From Leptoclinus maculatus (lineage: Eukaryota; Chordata; Actinopteri; Perciformes; Stichaeidae), in NCBI GenBank assembly GCA_032191485.1, contig JAVDOI010000044.1, forward strand, positions 1,256,001-1,320,000: 64,000 bases of DNA, in the 5' to 3' direction. The stretch's first letter is position 1; every line of letters starts with the position of its first letter. Position numbers and translations under genes: made by a program. Positions 47,181 to 57,399 of this stretch are shown here, piece by piece. The notes under the pieces are model-generated. The model saw nothing but the letters and a program-made list of their open reading frames with translations, was not told where the DNA came from and ran no database searches.

Positions 47181-47627
47181 TCAAAGCTTCATGTGTTAAA
47201 GCTGCATTCTCTCTAGTGTCCACCAGGGGGCGACTCCTCTGGTTGTATAGAAGTCTATGAGAAAATGACTCTACTTCTCTCTTGATTTATTACCTCAGTA
47301 AACATTGTAAACATCAGTTTATGGTCTCAGTCTCTAGTTTCAAGTCTTCTTCAATACAGCATGATGTTCATTTAGTACATTATGGTCCATTTAGAGTCAA
47401 ACAGACCATAAAGCAGGGGATGCTTTAGGGGCGGGGCTACACTGTGATTGACAGGTCTCTACCAGAGACGTATACGGCGTCTCTACGTCACTCCTCAGTC
47501 CAGATGTGGTCACTTCTGTTCATTGGCTGCAAAAAACAACATGACGATGGCCGTAATCCAAAATGGCGACGGCGAAATCGCCCAATTCAAGGCTTCAAAA
47601 CGTCTACAAACCAATGGGTGTTGTCAC
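47180..47627 (+). mobile_element. CTCF-motif repeat family A, copy 4 (longest)
   Basis: Runs from GTCAAAGCTTCATGTGTTAA through the CTCF-like site and the AAGCAGGGGATGCTTTAGGG block. It continues through GGCGGGGCTACACTGTGATT, AAAATGGCGACGGCG and CTACAAACCAATGGGTG. Parts match copies 1-3 and the 42001 copy, so this is the best guide to the full unit. The small open frames across it are not transposase-like. The CCAATGGGTG region resembles a widespread percomorph repeat. Ends and target duplication were not determined. Confidence 0.88.
47217..47234 (+). promoter_or_regulatory. CTCF-like site, forward
   Basis: The same 18-mer as at 12332, 19500 (reversed) and 36957. The surrounding 40 bp or so are also conserved between copies. 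Confidence 0.55.
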
Positions 47628-47771
47628 ATTTCAATAGGAAACCAGATAATATGGTTATAAAACAGCTCAAAACTTTAACAGCATTCACTGAAGTTTCTTC
47701 CGTGTTGATTAAGGGACTAACCTGCAAAGAGAAGAGTAGGTTTGGAGCCCCATCATCCTCTGGGACTTTGT

Positions 47772-47795
47772 GGGGGGGGGGGGGGGGGGGGGGGG
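47772..47795. repeat. poly(G) tract, 24 bp
   Basis: Twenty-four consecutive G; a second run of 15 lies at 47954-47968. Confidence 0.95.
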
Positions 47796-47999
47796 TTCGC
47801 AATTTAGAAAGAGCAACATGACATGTCAACGAAGTGTCAACATTCATATCCTTCAGCCGACCTGCGGGGACGCTGGCTGCAGTGTAATGTTGTTGGGAAT
47901 ATTTGCAGGGACGGAAGTCTACATACACACACATGTGAGCGCCACGTTCACCTGGGGGGGGGGGGGGGTGTTGACGGGAGCTGACTCTTGATTGAGGGG

Positions 48000-48430
48000 C
48001 TGTCCCTCTCTCCCTTTGCAGATTTATGACTGAGAGGATTTGTGTCCAGTCCAACTTATCTTGCTGATAGACAGCCTTGTAGATTTCCTCAGAGTGGATT
48101 TATGTTCTGCGGGGCGGCGGCGTTGTCGGGATGGTGCTCTGCACCTCGCATATCCCCATTTTACACTTTATTTGAACTTCACATTTCCACACTGGCTGCG
48201 TGGTCCTGCTCTGAGTGGCTCTCAACCTCCGGCCATTTGCTAGAAATGTAATTATTTATGCTCCGGCGCGGAGAAAAGATTTTATAAGTAGTCTCACATT
48301 TTATCTAATTCTCCCTCGTCTCCGAAAGATGGCCGATAACGGTGTCGGATTTCTAGCGATGCCATGTATGGAATATTATTTTACTACATTATTTTAAAGC
48401 CAGGGTGATTTATGGGGCCCGGGCTCGAGA
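48000..48430. promoter_or_regulatory. candidate conserved non-coding region
   Basis: About 430 bp with no simple repeats. Motifs include GAAATGTAATTATTTATGC, GATTTTATAAGTAG, TTTTATCTAATTC and AAAGATGGCCGATAACGG (a YY1-like AAGATGGC). Short frames on both strands are not convincing. Enhancer-like by texture only. Confidence 0.28.
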
Positions 48431-49580
48431 CGTGATGATCGTAATTAATCTGAACCGTCGTGAGAGAGAAAAGGCCAACCGCTGATCTGTGCACGGCATA
48501 TGGCTGTGGGATCTTATTCTCCCTGCACCAAACCGCACTTCTTTCACCTGAATCAGCACGTTCTGCTTCCCTGTGCAGCGTTGCTCTGCAGGAATCCAGC
48601 CATCCAACCATCACTCTCCGACTCGCACGTCTGTTTACGGTGGAAAAAGAGTGAGACCCCCAAAAAAAAATACATGCTCCAAATGCACTTTTTTGGGGAT
48701 TAAATTTGAAAGCAAAAACCTTGTATTTTTCGGAGGAAACAGCCAGGATCATATTTGCTGCTCGCGCACCCCAGACGGGGAGACCGGCTCGTGTGTTGAC
48801 CTCCTCAGACCGAGCACATTTGCAGAAATGAAACTCATCTGAGCCTCAGACTGGCAGACAAAGGAGACACTAGTAGCTGCAGAACTGGAAAGACAGAGAA
48901 AATTCTGAGTAATATTGATCTTAGTTAATTAGATTCCTATCTAGTCTCTGGGGACTGGTGTTCCGGCAACACATTTTAGAGTGAAGAAAGTGGCTGAGAG
49001 ATATACCAGTATATGAACTCAGTTAATTTAATTTCAAAGCCCCGAGTACAAAATGTGATTTGATTATTGGGAATATTTTTCATGTCTAATTACAATTTCT
49101 CTTTTCTCCCCTGAAGTTTATCTAAACTTTCTTTTTTTTTCTTCTTCTTCTTTTACTCGGTGAGTCCTAATGAATCCCAGTCCCTGTTTAGAACTAAATG
49201 GCAGAGTGTTTATCTCCTCACCCCGGCCCTCCACCTCCAACACCCCCCCCCCCCCCACCCCCCCATGCAGCTCAGTAATTCAATATGCGGTGCAGAAAAA
49301 TTAGATTTGAAATTGAACGCTGATATTGTTAGTTTTCTCCATTGAAACTAAATTAATTTGCACATTGGGTCACTAATTAGAAGGTATTCTATTTCACTTT
49401 ACCTCAAGGTGACGCCTGTGCAATAACACAAGATATTATAAAGGTCCAATTATCAACGCATTTAGTAAAACGTGAGCAGCTTTAACCACATGCGTGTTCC
49501 TAGCTCCTCGTCTTCAGTGTTGTGGTTTCACTGCTGTTTCTGCTGAGACTTCCTGTGTGTGTGTGTGGGGGGGGTGTGTG
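48431..49580. other. non-coding, nothing firm
   Basis: Several overlapping frames of 64-122 codons at 48384-48842, none with a domain. C14 at 49243-49256. Confidence 0.4.
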
Positions 49581-49586
49581 ATGGTT

Positions 49587-49613
49587 GGGGAGGAGGAGGA
49601 GGAGGAGGAGGAG
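49587..49613. repeat. (GGA)n microsatellite
   Basis: About nine GGA units, just after a short GT/G-rich run. Confidence 0.95.
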
Positions 49614-49838
49614 AGGGTCGTGTCGGGAAGCAGCGCCCTGACGTCCCGGGGCCACACGCCAGGTCACCGGCTTTCATGGCTGATCTGTTTGTCATAATGG
49701 CTTTTTAAAAGGTCACGTGTTGATTAAAATGACTGATGGTTAAAAAGCATCCGTTTCGGTGACGTGCGCGCGGGCACACAGAACCGCGGGTCACGTCCGA
49801 CGGTGTGCGCCGGCCATTTGTTACGGATGGATGCAGAA

Positions 49839-49861
49839 GGGGGGGGGGGGGGGGGGGGGGG
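49839..49861. repeat. poly(G) tract, 23 bp
   Basis: Twenty-three consecutive G on the plus strand. Confidence 0.95.
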
Positions 49862-50254
49862 CGGAGTAGGTCAGGCAAATATGTGAAATATGGTGAGGGA
49901 TGTCTTAGTAATGTGGTCAAAAAGCTGCAGACGCGCAGCATTAGCGCTCGCTGAGAAAAGGGATTATCCGCGTGTTCTCCTCACACTTGTCACCATTTAT
50001 CTTCTCCGCATTATTATTATTATTCTTTTTTTATTTATTTTTTTGCTCCAGCCCTCTTCTTTTCTCTCTCACCACACTCTGGCTTTCTGCTGCAAGGCAA
50101 ACTGCTCTCGTGCATCGCCGGGGGAATTCATTGCACTGCTCTGCTAGAGATCCAAATGTATTACTGTGAGGCTGCTGTGAGTGGCCGGCAGCATGGGGAC
50201 GTATACCTGTGTCTCACTCAAACCCCACCAGCACCAGCGCCTTGCCGAGCAGCT

Positions 50255-50280
50255 CCCCCCCCCCCCCCCCCCCCCCCCCC
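50255..50280. repeat. poly(C) tract, 26 bp
   Basis: Twenty-six consecutive C, joint longest homopolymer in the window. G14 follows at 50467-50480. Confidence 0.95.
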
Positions 50281-50667
50281 AGGCGTCTCCTTGCATGGGG
50301 GCTATAATTGTTGCTGTAAATTCTGCCGCTCCCCTACGCCCCTGTCTTAACCGCCCATTACACATGGTTCACTACGGCCCTTGTTGATTGCAGCTGTCGA
50401 GAAGGGGCAGATTTATGCACTCTGGCTCGGAGACGGAGGGATGGAAGGCAGCACGAGCTACTGGGTGGGGGGGGGGGGGGTTTATTGGGTGAGCCCACGC
50501 TTGACCCTTCCTCCGGCCCGGTCTACCCTCTCTGAGCGGAGGTGGAGAGGCTGATCAGCCGAGGGCGGCGACTTGGTCCGAGCCTGCGACGAGAGAGATG
50601 GAGGTACAAACAAGAGCTCTAAAGTCGGGCTGGTGATGAGATCTGGCGCCTGATCCGTTGAGCTTTG

Positions 50668-50739
50668 TTGTGTGTGTGTGGTGTGTGTGTGTGTGTGTGT
50701 GTTGTCCTGCTGCGTACACACACACACACACACACACAC
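50668..50739. repeat. inverted (GT)n / (CA)n microsatellite pair
   Basis: A GT run (50668-50702, one interruption) is followed after about 13 bp by a CA run (50716-50739). The two are reverse complements and could pair as a long hairpin. A further GT tract lies at 50849-50903 with a CTGTG interruption. Confidence 0.9.
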
Positions 50740-51239
50740 TCCCTCTCAGCCCTCAGCCAGCCTCTCAGGACACTCTGTCCTTTCTCAGAGAAAACACACC
50801 ACTTGTGTAACAAAGGCTGCTAATCTGTTGAGTACAGCAGCGAGCCCAGTGTGTGCTGTGTGTGTGTGTGTGTGTGTGCTGTGTGTGTGTGTGTGTGTGT
50901 GTGGGAAGCACTTCCTCAGCCCATCGTAGAGTCCGCTGTGGTCTCACACTCTAATCCACTGAGCCATCGCAGCACTAAAATAAACCATTATGCGCTGATA
51001 GGTCCTCTGTCAGCTCCGCGCTGCTCCTCCGCGCCGCCACGTCGTTATGAATCAACAGGAAACTAATCAGTTACAGCAGCGGATGAATCGTGAACTCGGA
51101 TCACACGTGAACACGGCAAACAGTTGTTGGTTTAAAAGTTCTCAAAACGTGACGATTACGCAACGTGTTACATGTCGTTACGTCATGTGTTGTGTGTGAT
51201 CACGTTGTGTGTTTCTACGTGTTGGGATTGGCTGCTGCA

Positions 51240-51515
51240 TGTTAGAGTATCATGTTATTATGCTTAATAGTCATTATGTAGCACTTTCTATGTAAATAAT
51301 GCATTATAAACGTAATTATAATATACATACTTAACATACATAATTATAGTTGTAAGCACACATCATTATATTCATAATTCTCTTTAGCAATAATTAACCA
51401 CTATTAAGACTTATAAGGGCAAGTATCATGAAGCTTCGTCATAGCTGGTCACTCACGGAAATGTATTGTAACTGGTTGTAATACATTATATTCTCACATG
51501 ATAATGCATTATAAC
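51240..51515. repeat. older AT-rich repeat, left part (split by MITE)
   Basis: AT-rich sequence with recurring ATGCATTATAA, AATTATAA and TTATAAGG-like phrases. It continues on the far side of the 51516-52214 insertion as ACTTATAATGTGAATATAAG at 52214-52330. A family of this TTATAA-rich type is common in fish; the class was not determined. Confidence 0.5.
51508..51515. repeat. target-site duplication, left (imperfect)
   Basis: ATTATAAC; the right copy at 52215-52222 is CTTATAAT. The central six bases, TTATAA, are identical. Confidence 0.6.
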
Positions 51516-52214
51516 TAGTGCTGGGCAAGTTAACGCATTCATTAATTAACGCCGACAATTATTTTATCGCGCGTTAACGCAGTTTTTTTTATTATTAAGC
51601 GGACATTTTTAACACAAGAACCGTCTCTTCCTGTTTCCTTCACCTACACTCCCCTGGGTCCTAAGTCCCTCCATGTACAGCTTCTTATCACCCTCTATGT
51701 ACCAACGTACATTTATAACAAATACCACACATATTACGGTAATCAGCGTTAAATATGTGTCTGACCAAAATACCAAAGAAAGGAATGATTCATTTAAATT
51801 ATTGTTTTAGAGTTTTTAAAGTGTTTTGTTTGTAATATGTATAATAAGCATCATTTAGTTATTACTACTGAGAATTTAACAAACATAAAAACATGACGTA
51901 GATAGATTTGCAGTGTTCAAGGTTTATATTTAAATATCATCTCTTACACACATGAAGATAAAGTTATGAACACCGGCTGAATATCTGTTATCAGAATCAT
52001 TATAACTGTGTTATAACTGCTACTGTGTAAAGGGAATACTGCTGTTAAAAAGAACCTGATGTGTTTAAAGTGTTTGCAAACCAAATGTTATTGCACTTTT
52101 GTTCATATAGCAGTACTTTTAAATAAAAGTGCACAATACACTACTTTTGAATTAATTATTGAATTTTGCGATTAATCGTGATTAAAAATGTAATGTAATC
52201 GTTGCCCAGCACTA
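51516..52214 (+). mobile_element. hAT-like MITE, 699 bp
   Basis: Perfect 13-bp terminal inverted repeats: TAGTGCTGGGCAA at the left and TTGCCCAGCACTA at the right. Subterminal sequence is rich in TTAACGC on the left and GATTAATCGTGATTAA on the right. It is flanked by an 8-bp near-duplication with TTATAA core. There is no coding capacity. Terminal form and duplication length fit the hAT superfamily. It lies inside an older AT-rich repeat, so it is the younger of the two. Confidence 0.82.
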
Positions 52215-52222
52215 CTTATAAT
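52215..52222. repeat. target-site duplication, right (imperfect)
   Basis: CTTATAAT, the partner of 51508-51515. Confidence 0.6.
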
Positions 52223-52330
52223 GTGAATATAAGTTACTATAAGTGGTCGTTGTTTGCTTTCAGTAAAGTAAAAATGAACTTTGCAAAGTGTTGTACGTTG
52301 TTCTTACTTTAAGTGAACCACGACTGCTTA
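52223..52330. repeat. older AT-rich repeat, right part
   Basis: Continuation of the host repeat interrupted at 51516, with TATAAGTTACTATAAGTGG and TTACTTTAAGTGAACC phrases. Confidence 0.4.
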
Positions 52331-52549
52331 TAGTAGCTCATAACCACTTAACGTTGACTGTCTTTGGTCCGGTCCCGTGGTCTTCCGGTCCGTCTCCGTG
52401 TGTTCTCCGCTCTGTTCCGTCCCACCAGTGTCTTTTAAACCGATCCACAGCTGCTGTTTTGTTAGATGGTGATAGATAGCGCTCGTTGCCCGGTTGGCAG
52501 CATTACTGTAACGCGGCTAAACGTGCGCAAGCCTCTAAGTGGTCCCTAA

Positions 52550-52975
52550 GTCGTCCTGCGGGATGATGGGATGCCATAGCAGCGGCGGTAATGGAATTAC
52601 AGGAAAGCCCCTGCCCTGGTCGCACTGGTGAAAGGTACAAATGGAGGATGAGATGGAGTGAGGAGGAGAGGCCCGGCCCGCACAGCTAACACACCAATCT
52701 ACACTATGGCACTTATGGAATTACCCAGTTCACCTTCTTTGGACCAAGAAATCAATGGCGCTCATTAATAATTCAGCCGGTCTTTGGAGGGAACCATAAC
52801 TGTCATAAATGGTAATCTTGTTTGATCATTACGATCCTTTGCATTGGGATAAACAGACAACATTATTCATCAGCAGAAAAGTATAAATATTCATGACGCG
52901 CACACATTCTGTACACAGAATAGCAAGCGACCTGCAGGAAAAAGCATATATCCAGGCTGTATTGATGTGATCCCC
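52550..52975. promoter_or_regulatory. candidate conserved non-coding element
   Basis: One of the cleanest enhancer-like stretches. It is repeat-free for over 400 bp, with ACTTATGGAATTACCCAG, GCTCATTAATAATTCAGCC, TTGTTTGATCATTACGATCC, TTTGCATTGGGATAAAC, ACAACATTATTCATC and AAATATTCATGACG. It has many homeodomain, octamer-like and TGATCA cores. Conservation was not tested. Confidence 0.35.
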
Positions 52976-53039
52976 CCCCCCCTCTGCATGATGAAATAAT
53001 TCACAGAATTGATTAAGATGAAGGCTAATCTTTACTCTT

Positions 53040-53350
53040 CTCTCTCTCAGCCGAGCTCCGCTCCAGCATGTGGCGGATGTTTGGGAAGCCGGCGCGTTTT
53101 GTCTTTTTTTTTTTTATATTGAAACGTCACGGAAAGTCTGGAAGTCTGTCCGTTAAAACGGCACCTTTCATTTCATTAGCCGCCCGGGGGAGTATCGCGC
53201 CTCCACCGCTTTGAATTTTTATTTATAGGCCCAATCGCTTCCTCAGAATCATCGAAAACACAATCACAGTTACTGCCGCCATCCGTATCTATCTGTTTGT
53301 GTCTGAAATAAGTGCCCGGGATATTAGATTGCGACGGCGGCGGCTTTGCT
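53040..53350. promoter_or_regulatory. candidate conserved non-coding element
   Basis: Repeat-free apart from a T run at 53104-53115. It contains TTCATTAGCCGCCCGG, TTTTTATTTATAGGCCCAA and GGGATATTAGATTGCGACGG. Inference from texture only. Confidence 0.22.
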
Positions 53351-53581
53351 TATGAGTCGGAAGAAACAGATGGGCTATTACAGATACAGAGGCTGAAGCA
53401 AATTGAGGTCATCGAGCAGGTCTTGTGAATCGTGCGTTGGAGACGTTGTCGGCGTAAAGCGGCGAGGAGAGAGTTCTGTTTAAAGAGGCGTCTTTGGCGC
53501 GAATGTGTTGGTTCGCATATGGGAGAGGACGGGCCTCTGGGCGCAGGCAGACGTCAATGGGCAGGGATAATGTGATGAATG

Positions 53582-53601
53582 CCCCCCCCCCCCCCCCCCC
53601 C
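53582..53601. repeat. poly(C) tract, 20 bp
   Basis: Twenty consecutive C. GT microsatellite near 53820-53843 and C14 at 53927-53940 follow. Confidence 0.95.
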
Positions 53602-54149
53602 TCTTCATAACCAGATTTCTTCTTCTCTGGCTTCATTCTTTTGCTCTCTCAGATGAAGTGAGACTGGTGGAATTTCTGTATTCATGCCGGCTCGTCTGTG
53701 TGACCGCAGGGCCCGGTGACTTCGGATAAAAATGAATAAAAAATTCCGTTTCTCCTCTTTGAGCTTGTGTTGCTCAACACGGGTGTTTAGGACAAAAGGA
53801 GGGGGAGTGTGTGTAACGTATGTGTGTGTGTGTGTGTGTGTGTCTAAAAATGTAAATGATGAGCCGTCATTAGGTTTTTTTTGTCTTTCAGCTGTTTCCA
53901 TCTTCAGCCAAAGGATCTTAGCTTTGCCCCCCCCCCCCCCTCCTCACGAGTGTGTCGGTGCGTGTACAGGATGTGTGGGAGCGGCCGCTGAATGCATGCG
54001 AGTCACCACCGGGGAGCGATTTAAGAGCCTTTTATAGAGATAGATCCGTCCGGGTTACTGGGCTGAAGCCGGCTACCAAGAATTGTGACAGACATGTGCC
54101 TGCTAGACCTCATACATAAACCACTGGGGTGTTTGTATGCGCTTGTATG

Positions 54150-54182
54150 TATGTACGTATATATGTGTGTGTGTGTGTGTGT
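54150..54182. repeat. (GT)n microsatellite
   Basis: An imperfect TATGT/GT run followed by about ten GT units. A GGGA-rich tract lies at 54407-54432 and (CTC)n at about 54631-54657. Confidence 0.9.
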
Positions 54183-54772
54183 TGTTGGAGATAGCGATAG
54201 CTGTTGTATCTCCGCTCACGTGCCTTGCCTTCAATTGCCCAATCAGTCAGTGGAACCCTTCAGACAGTCTCCTCTTAATAAGGAAGCTTCCAGCCCAATT
54301 CCCACAGATAGCCTAAGTAAATCAAACCGGTGAGGAGGAGAGGAGAGCCTCTTCAATCAGGCTCTAGAGAATGGAGCCTGGGCAACTCTGGCACTCCAGA
54401 CAATAAGGGAGGGAGGCAGGGAGGGAGGGAGGAGATACAGTGATATTCCCGTATGGTGATGACTGCACTCAGAGTGAGGTGTACTATTCATCTGGCCTCA
54501 GCCATCTTCTCAGAGCTGCGTTTCCGCGCCCTCAGGTCCTCCACGCTCTGCATCCCGCCGTAAAACATTCCCCATTGTAATTCATGTTATGCCGCGAGAG
54601 CCTGGGCTTCTGGTACCTCACCCCTCTCTGCTCCTCCTCCTCCTCCTCCTCCTCCTCCATCCACCCCGCTTGCAGCCTTATGATACGGTCCTCATGGCGA
54701 GCTGAGCGAGCCATAATACCGTGTTTTGTATTCAAACCCCGGTAGCAGCCATTCCAGCAAAGCCACAAACCA

Positions 54773-54947
54773 GGGGGGGGGGGGGGGGGGCGGGGGGGCA
54801 GCTTGCGCGTTGGTCAGGGTTCAGGTTGGACCGTTCGGAGCAGTCCCACGTCGGCAATTTGGGGCGAGAGCGCTCCAGGCCACATGCGCCTTTTTCCGTC
54901 CATCACAGGTGAAGGGGAGGTGGGGGGGGGGGGGGGGGGGGGGGGGG
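54773..54947. repeat. paired poly(G) tracts
   Basis: G18 at 54773-54790, then CGGGGGGG, and G26 at 54922-54947. They cause the three glycine-rich frames between 54721 and 55030. Confidence 0.95.
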
Positions 54948-54949
54948 TG

Positions 54950-55140
54950 AGGTTGAAAGGCGAGGCCCTGGCATCTGCATCAGGCCAGGCCAGCAGATGT
55001 GGCGATCCTGGTCTATTTGAGCTAAAGTGATGATTAAGGGATCATGGCCCTTAAATAGACAATCCTGTTTACCCAGTTTAGGGCTGCAATCAATCCGCCA
55101 CTCGCCAGATTAATTGAGACGCTTCCGATTGATTTTCTTT
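54950..55140. promoter_or_regulatory. candidate conserved non-coding element
   Basis: Repeat-free, with GGCATCTGCATCAGGCC, GATGATTAAGGGATCATGG, CTGCAATCAATCCGCC and CCAGATTAATTGAGACG. Enhancer-like by texture only. Confidence 0.28.
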
Positions 55141-55157
55141 TTTTTTTTTTCACTTCC

Positions 55158-55192
55158 CTCCTCCTCCTCCTCCTCCTCCTCCTCCTCCTCCT
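55158..55192. repeat. (CTC)n microsatellite
   Basis: About 11-12 CTC units directly after a T run. Confidence 0.95.
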
Positions 55193-56700
55193 GCTTCGGC
55201 CTTCCCATCAATGACTTCTCAAACTGCAAGGCCATAATTCATGAGGACCGGGCTGAGTGCATAAGTAAGTGCATGTGAGAACGTATATGACGTCACGCCG
55301 CCGCCCCCCCACAGAGCCGTGCACGTGGTGTAACGGCGATGTTGACTTTGTCAGATGACGGCCACCTCCTGGACGGACATGAAGCCGCTCTCTGTCATTA
55401 GTGCCCATTCCAGGCGTAACCTTCCTATTTATTCCTTTTTATTCCTCCGTGCACTCACACACTTCCTCTTCATTACTTTAATGTATGTTGGTATTGGAAA
55501 TGTCATGAGATATGTCAGGGTGAGGACATCTCTCCGCTGTCCCACCTGTAACGATCCTCATTAGTGACAGAGCAGTTAATTAAGGCCAAAAGGATGAACT
55601 TTACACACACACGCCCCCTTTGGCAGCAGCTGATAACCCCATCGAGAGAGAAAAGATGAGAGGAGGGAGGCCACTTAAAGCTTGTTTCCTCTCTCGGGAC
55701 TCTGCTGTAAGGAAACACAGTCCTGTGTTTCCACGTATGTTCGTAATTGGCTGGGAATAAACTGTCTGTTCCTTTACTTATTTTTTTATCTCGATCGGAG
55801 AATGATGGGAAAAGGAAGGTGATCGCGACTGAACCCGTCTCTGGCAGATCTCCCTCATGTGTCTGTCAGCCATCACTACCATCTGTCAGCGCAGAGAATC
55901 TTTAAAGACTCTTCTCTGCACTTTGCCTTCGGGGCAAACACATTTCTCATGTTGCTTCCCTTCCGCCATCACTCCAACAACCCTCCCCCGCAACCCCCCC
56001 CAGCTTCTAATAAGCAAAAGGGAAAACAAAAGCTGGAAAACAAGGCAATGAGGGTATCAGTTTTGGCAGCGCCTTCTGAGCGTTCACTCTCACGGAGGCA
56101 GATTTGTCAGGCTTTGCGAGGCTGCTCCTTGACAGCTTAAGCACAGCAGCTACCTCACGGTGAATTTTCCTGAAAACGTTGTGTGCAAAGTAGCCATAGA
56201 TCATCTCCGGATCCCCCCCCCCCCCGCATCCCATCTCTCTCTCTCTCTCTATCCGGCCAGCGTGATGAAGCAAACGCGGATGATTGCATGAGCATGTTAT
56301 GTTAATCACGGCGGTAATGCAGTTTGCCCGTCGGCGACGCTTTATTGAATGTGACAGCGAACATCAACGGGGACAAGATGACATGTAGTTAGCCGTACAC
56401 ACGGCGTTAAGAAACAAAAAGGAGCATCCTTCGATCGATTCCTCTCTGCTTGTCACCAGGATAACAAAACAACCACAGTTTGGTTTGCGGTATGTGAGGC
56501 CACTGTAGAAACCACAGTCTGCACTTGTGTTGCGTTAAGTGCACCGGTTTGCCTGTCATGCTCGAAGATGTCAAAGCACGTGCATGCATGATGGTATGCA
56601 CGCTACACATGTATGAAAAGCATGTTAAATATAGATTTCTCGGATGAGACCTGCAGGTGCGCGAGCAAGGTGCTTTGTGGAAGCGCGGCACTTCCTCCTT
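55193..56700. other. non-coding, nothing firm
   Basis: C13 at 56213-56225 followed by CT repeats. No gene is supported. Confidence 0.4.
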
Positions 56701-56704
56701 CTGT

Positions 56705-56870
56705 CCTGCGCTCTAATTTGATTACACACTGATTAAACCCTCCCTAATGCAGTCAGAGCTACGGCATGCTAATGTAATAAAATCACTTACAGCTAAAACA
56801 GGTTAGCTTAATTGGCAGGAGGCACGACGCTGGGATTTGCATTAAATTATTTATTTGCTTAGCAGACGCC
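56705..56870. promoter_or_regulatory. candidate enhancer with octamer and homeodomain sites
   Basis: Contains CTAATTTGATTACACACTGA, GGCATGCTAATGTAATAAAA, GGTTAGCTTAATTGGC and a perfect octamer ATTTGCAT at 56835-56842, running into TAAATTATTTATTTGC. The combination of a POU octamer with many TAAT cores in 160 bp suggests a neural or developmental enhancer. Inference only. Confidence 0.33.
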
Positions 56871-57382
56871 CTTATGCAGGGCAACTCTCAATTCCATTAT
56901 ACACATTAGCCATTTGCGCAACCAATTTAGCTTGAGCACCTCGTTCAAGGATAGAACAACAAGTGTCGGATCGCCTCCCTCCGCCCACACAGACCACGCC
57001 ACCTTTCCACGGATTTTGTGTGGTTGAGGAACGTGGAGAGAACAGGAAGTGGATCCCGGATTGGACACCGCCGTTGACACATTGTTGGTACCCTTGCACA
57101 CATTTATTTTTTTCTTTGTCTTCCAGCAATTACAGCCTGTCCACTCCTGTGTCGGGAGTTAAACATAAACAGTCAACATCAAGTGCGCCGTCCCGGTCAG
57201 TCCACTGAAAGTCAAAGCGTAATTGAGCCGCTCCATTAGCACCGGCATCAACCAGATGGTGCCCTCGTTCTGTTACTCGCCCATTCATGTGGGCATGGAA
57301 AAAAAAAGCAATAGATGGAATGAGTGTCTGCAAGCACGTGTGTGTGCGTACATACTGTACATGTGTGTGCGTGGCTGGAGGA

Positions 57383-57395
57383 GGGGGGGGGGGGG
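57383..57395. repeat. poly(G) tract, 13 bp
   Basis: Thirteen consecutive G downstream of GTGTGTGCG sequence. Confidence 0.9.
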
Positions 57396-57399
57396 TCTG

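Noticed and set aside
47587..48054. 155-codon minus-strand frame as a gene
   Set aside because: Runs through two poly(G) tracts read as proline and through repeat family A; spurious.
49890..50147. Membrane-protein-like frame with an Ile/Leu/Phe run
   Set aside because: Hydrophobicity comes from a (TTA/TTT)-rich tract; no conserved pattern.
55081..55110. hAT end (GGGCTGCAATCAATCC)
   Set aside because: Only about 10 bases match; no subterminal AATCGATTA repeat follows and no partner end is present.
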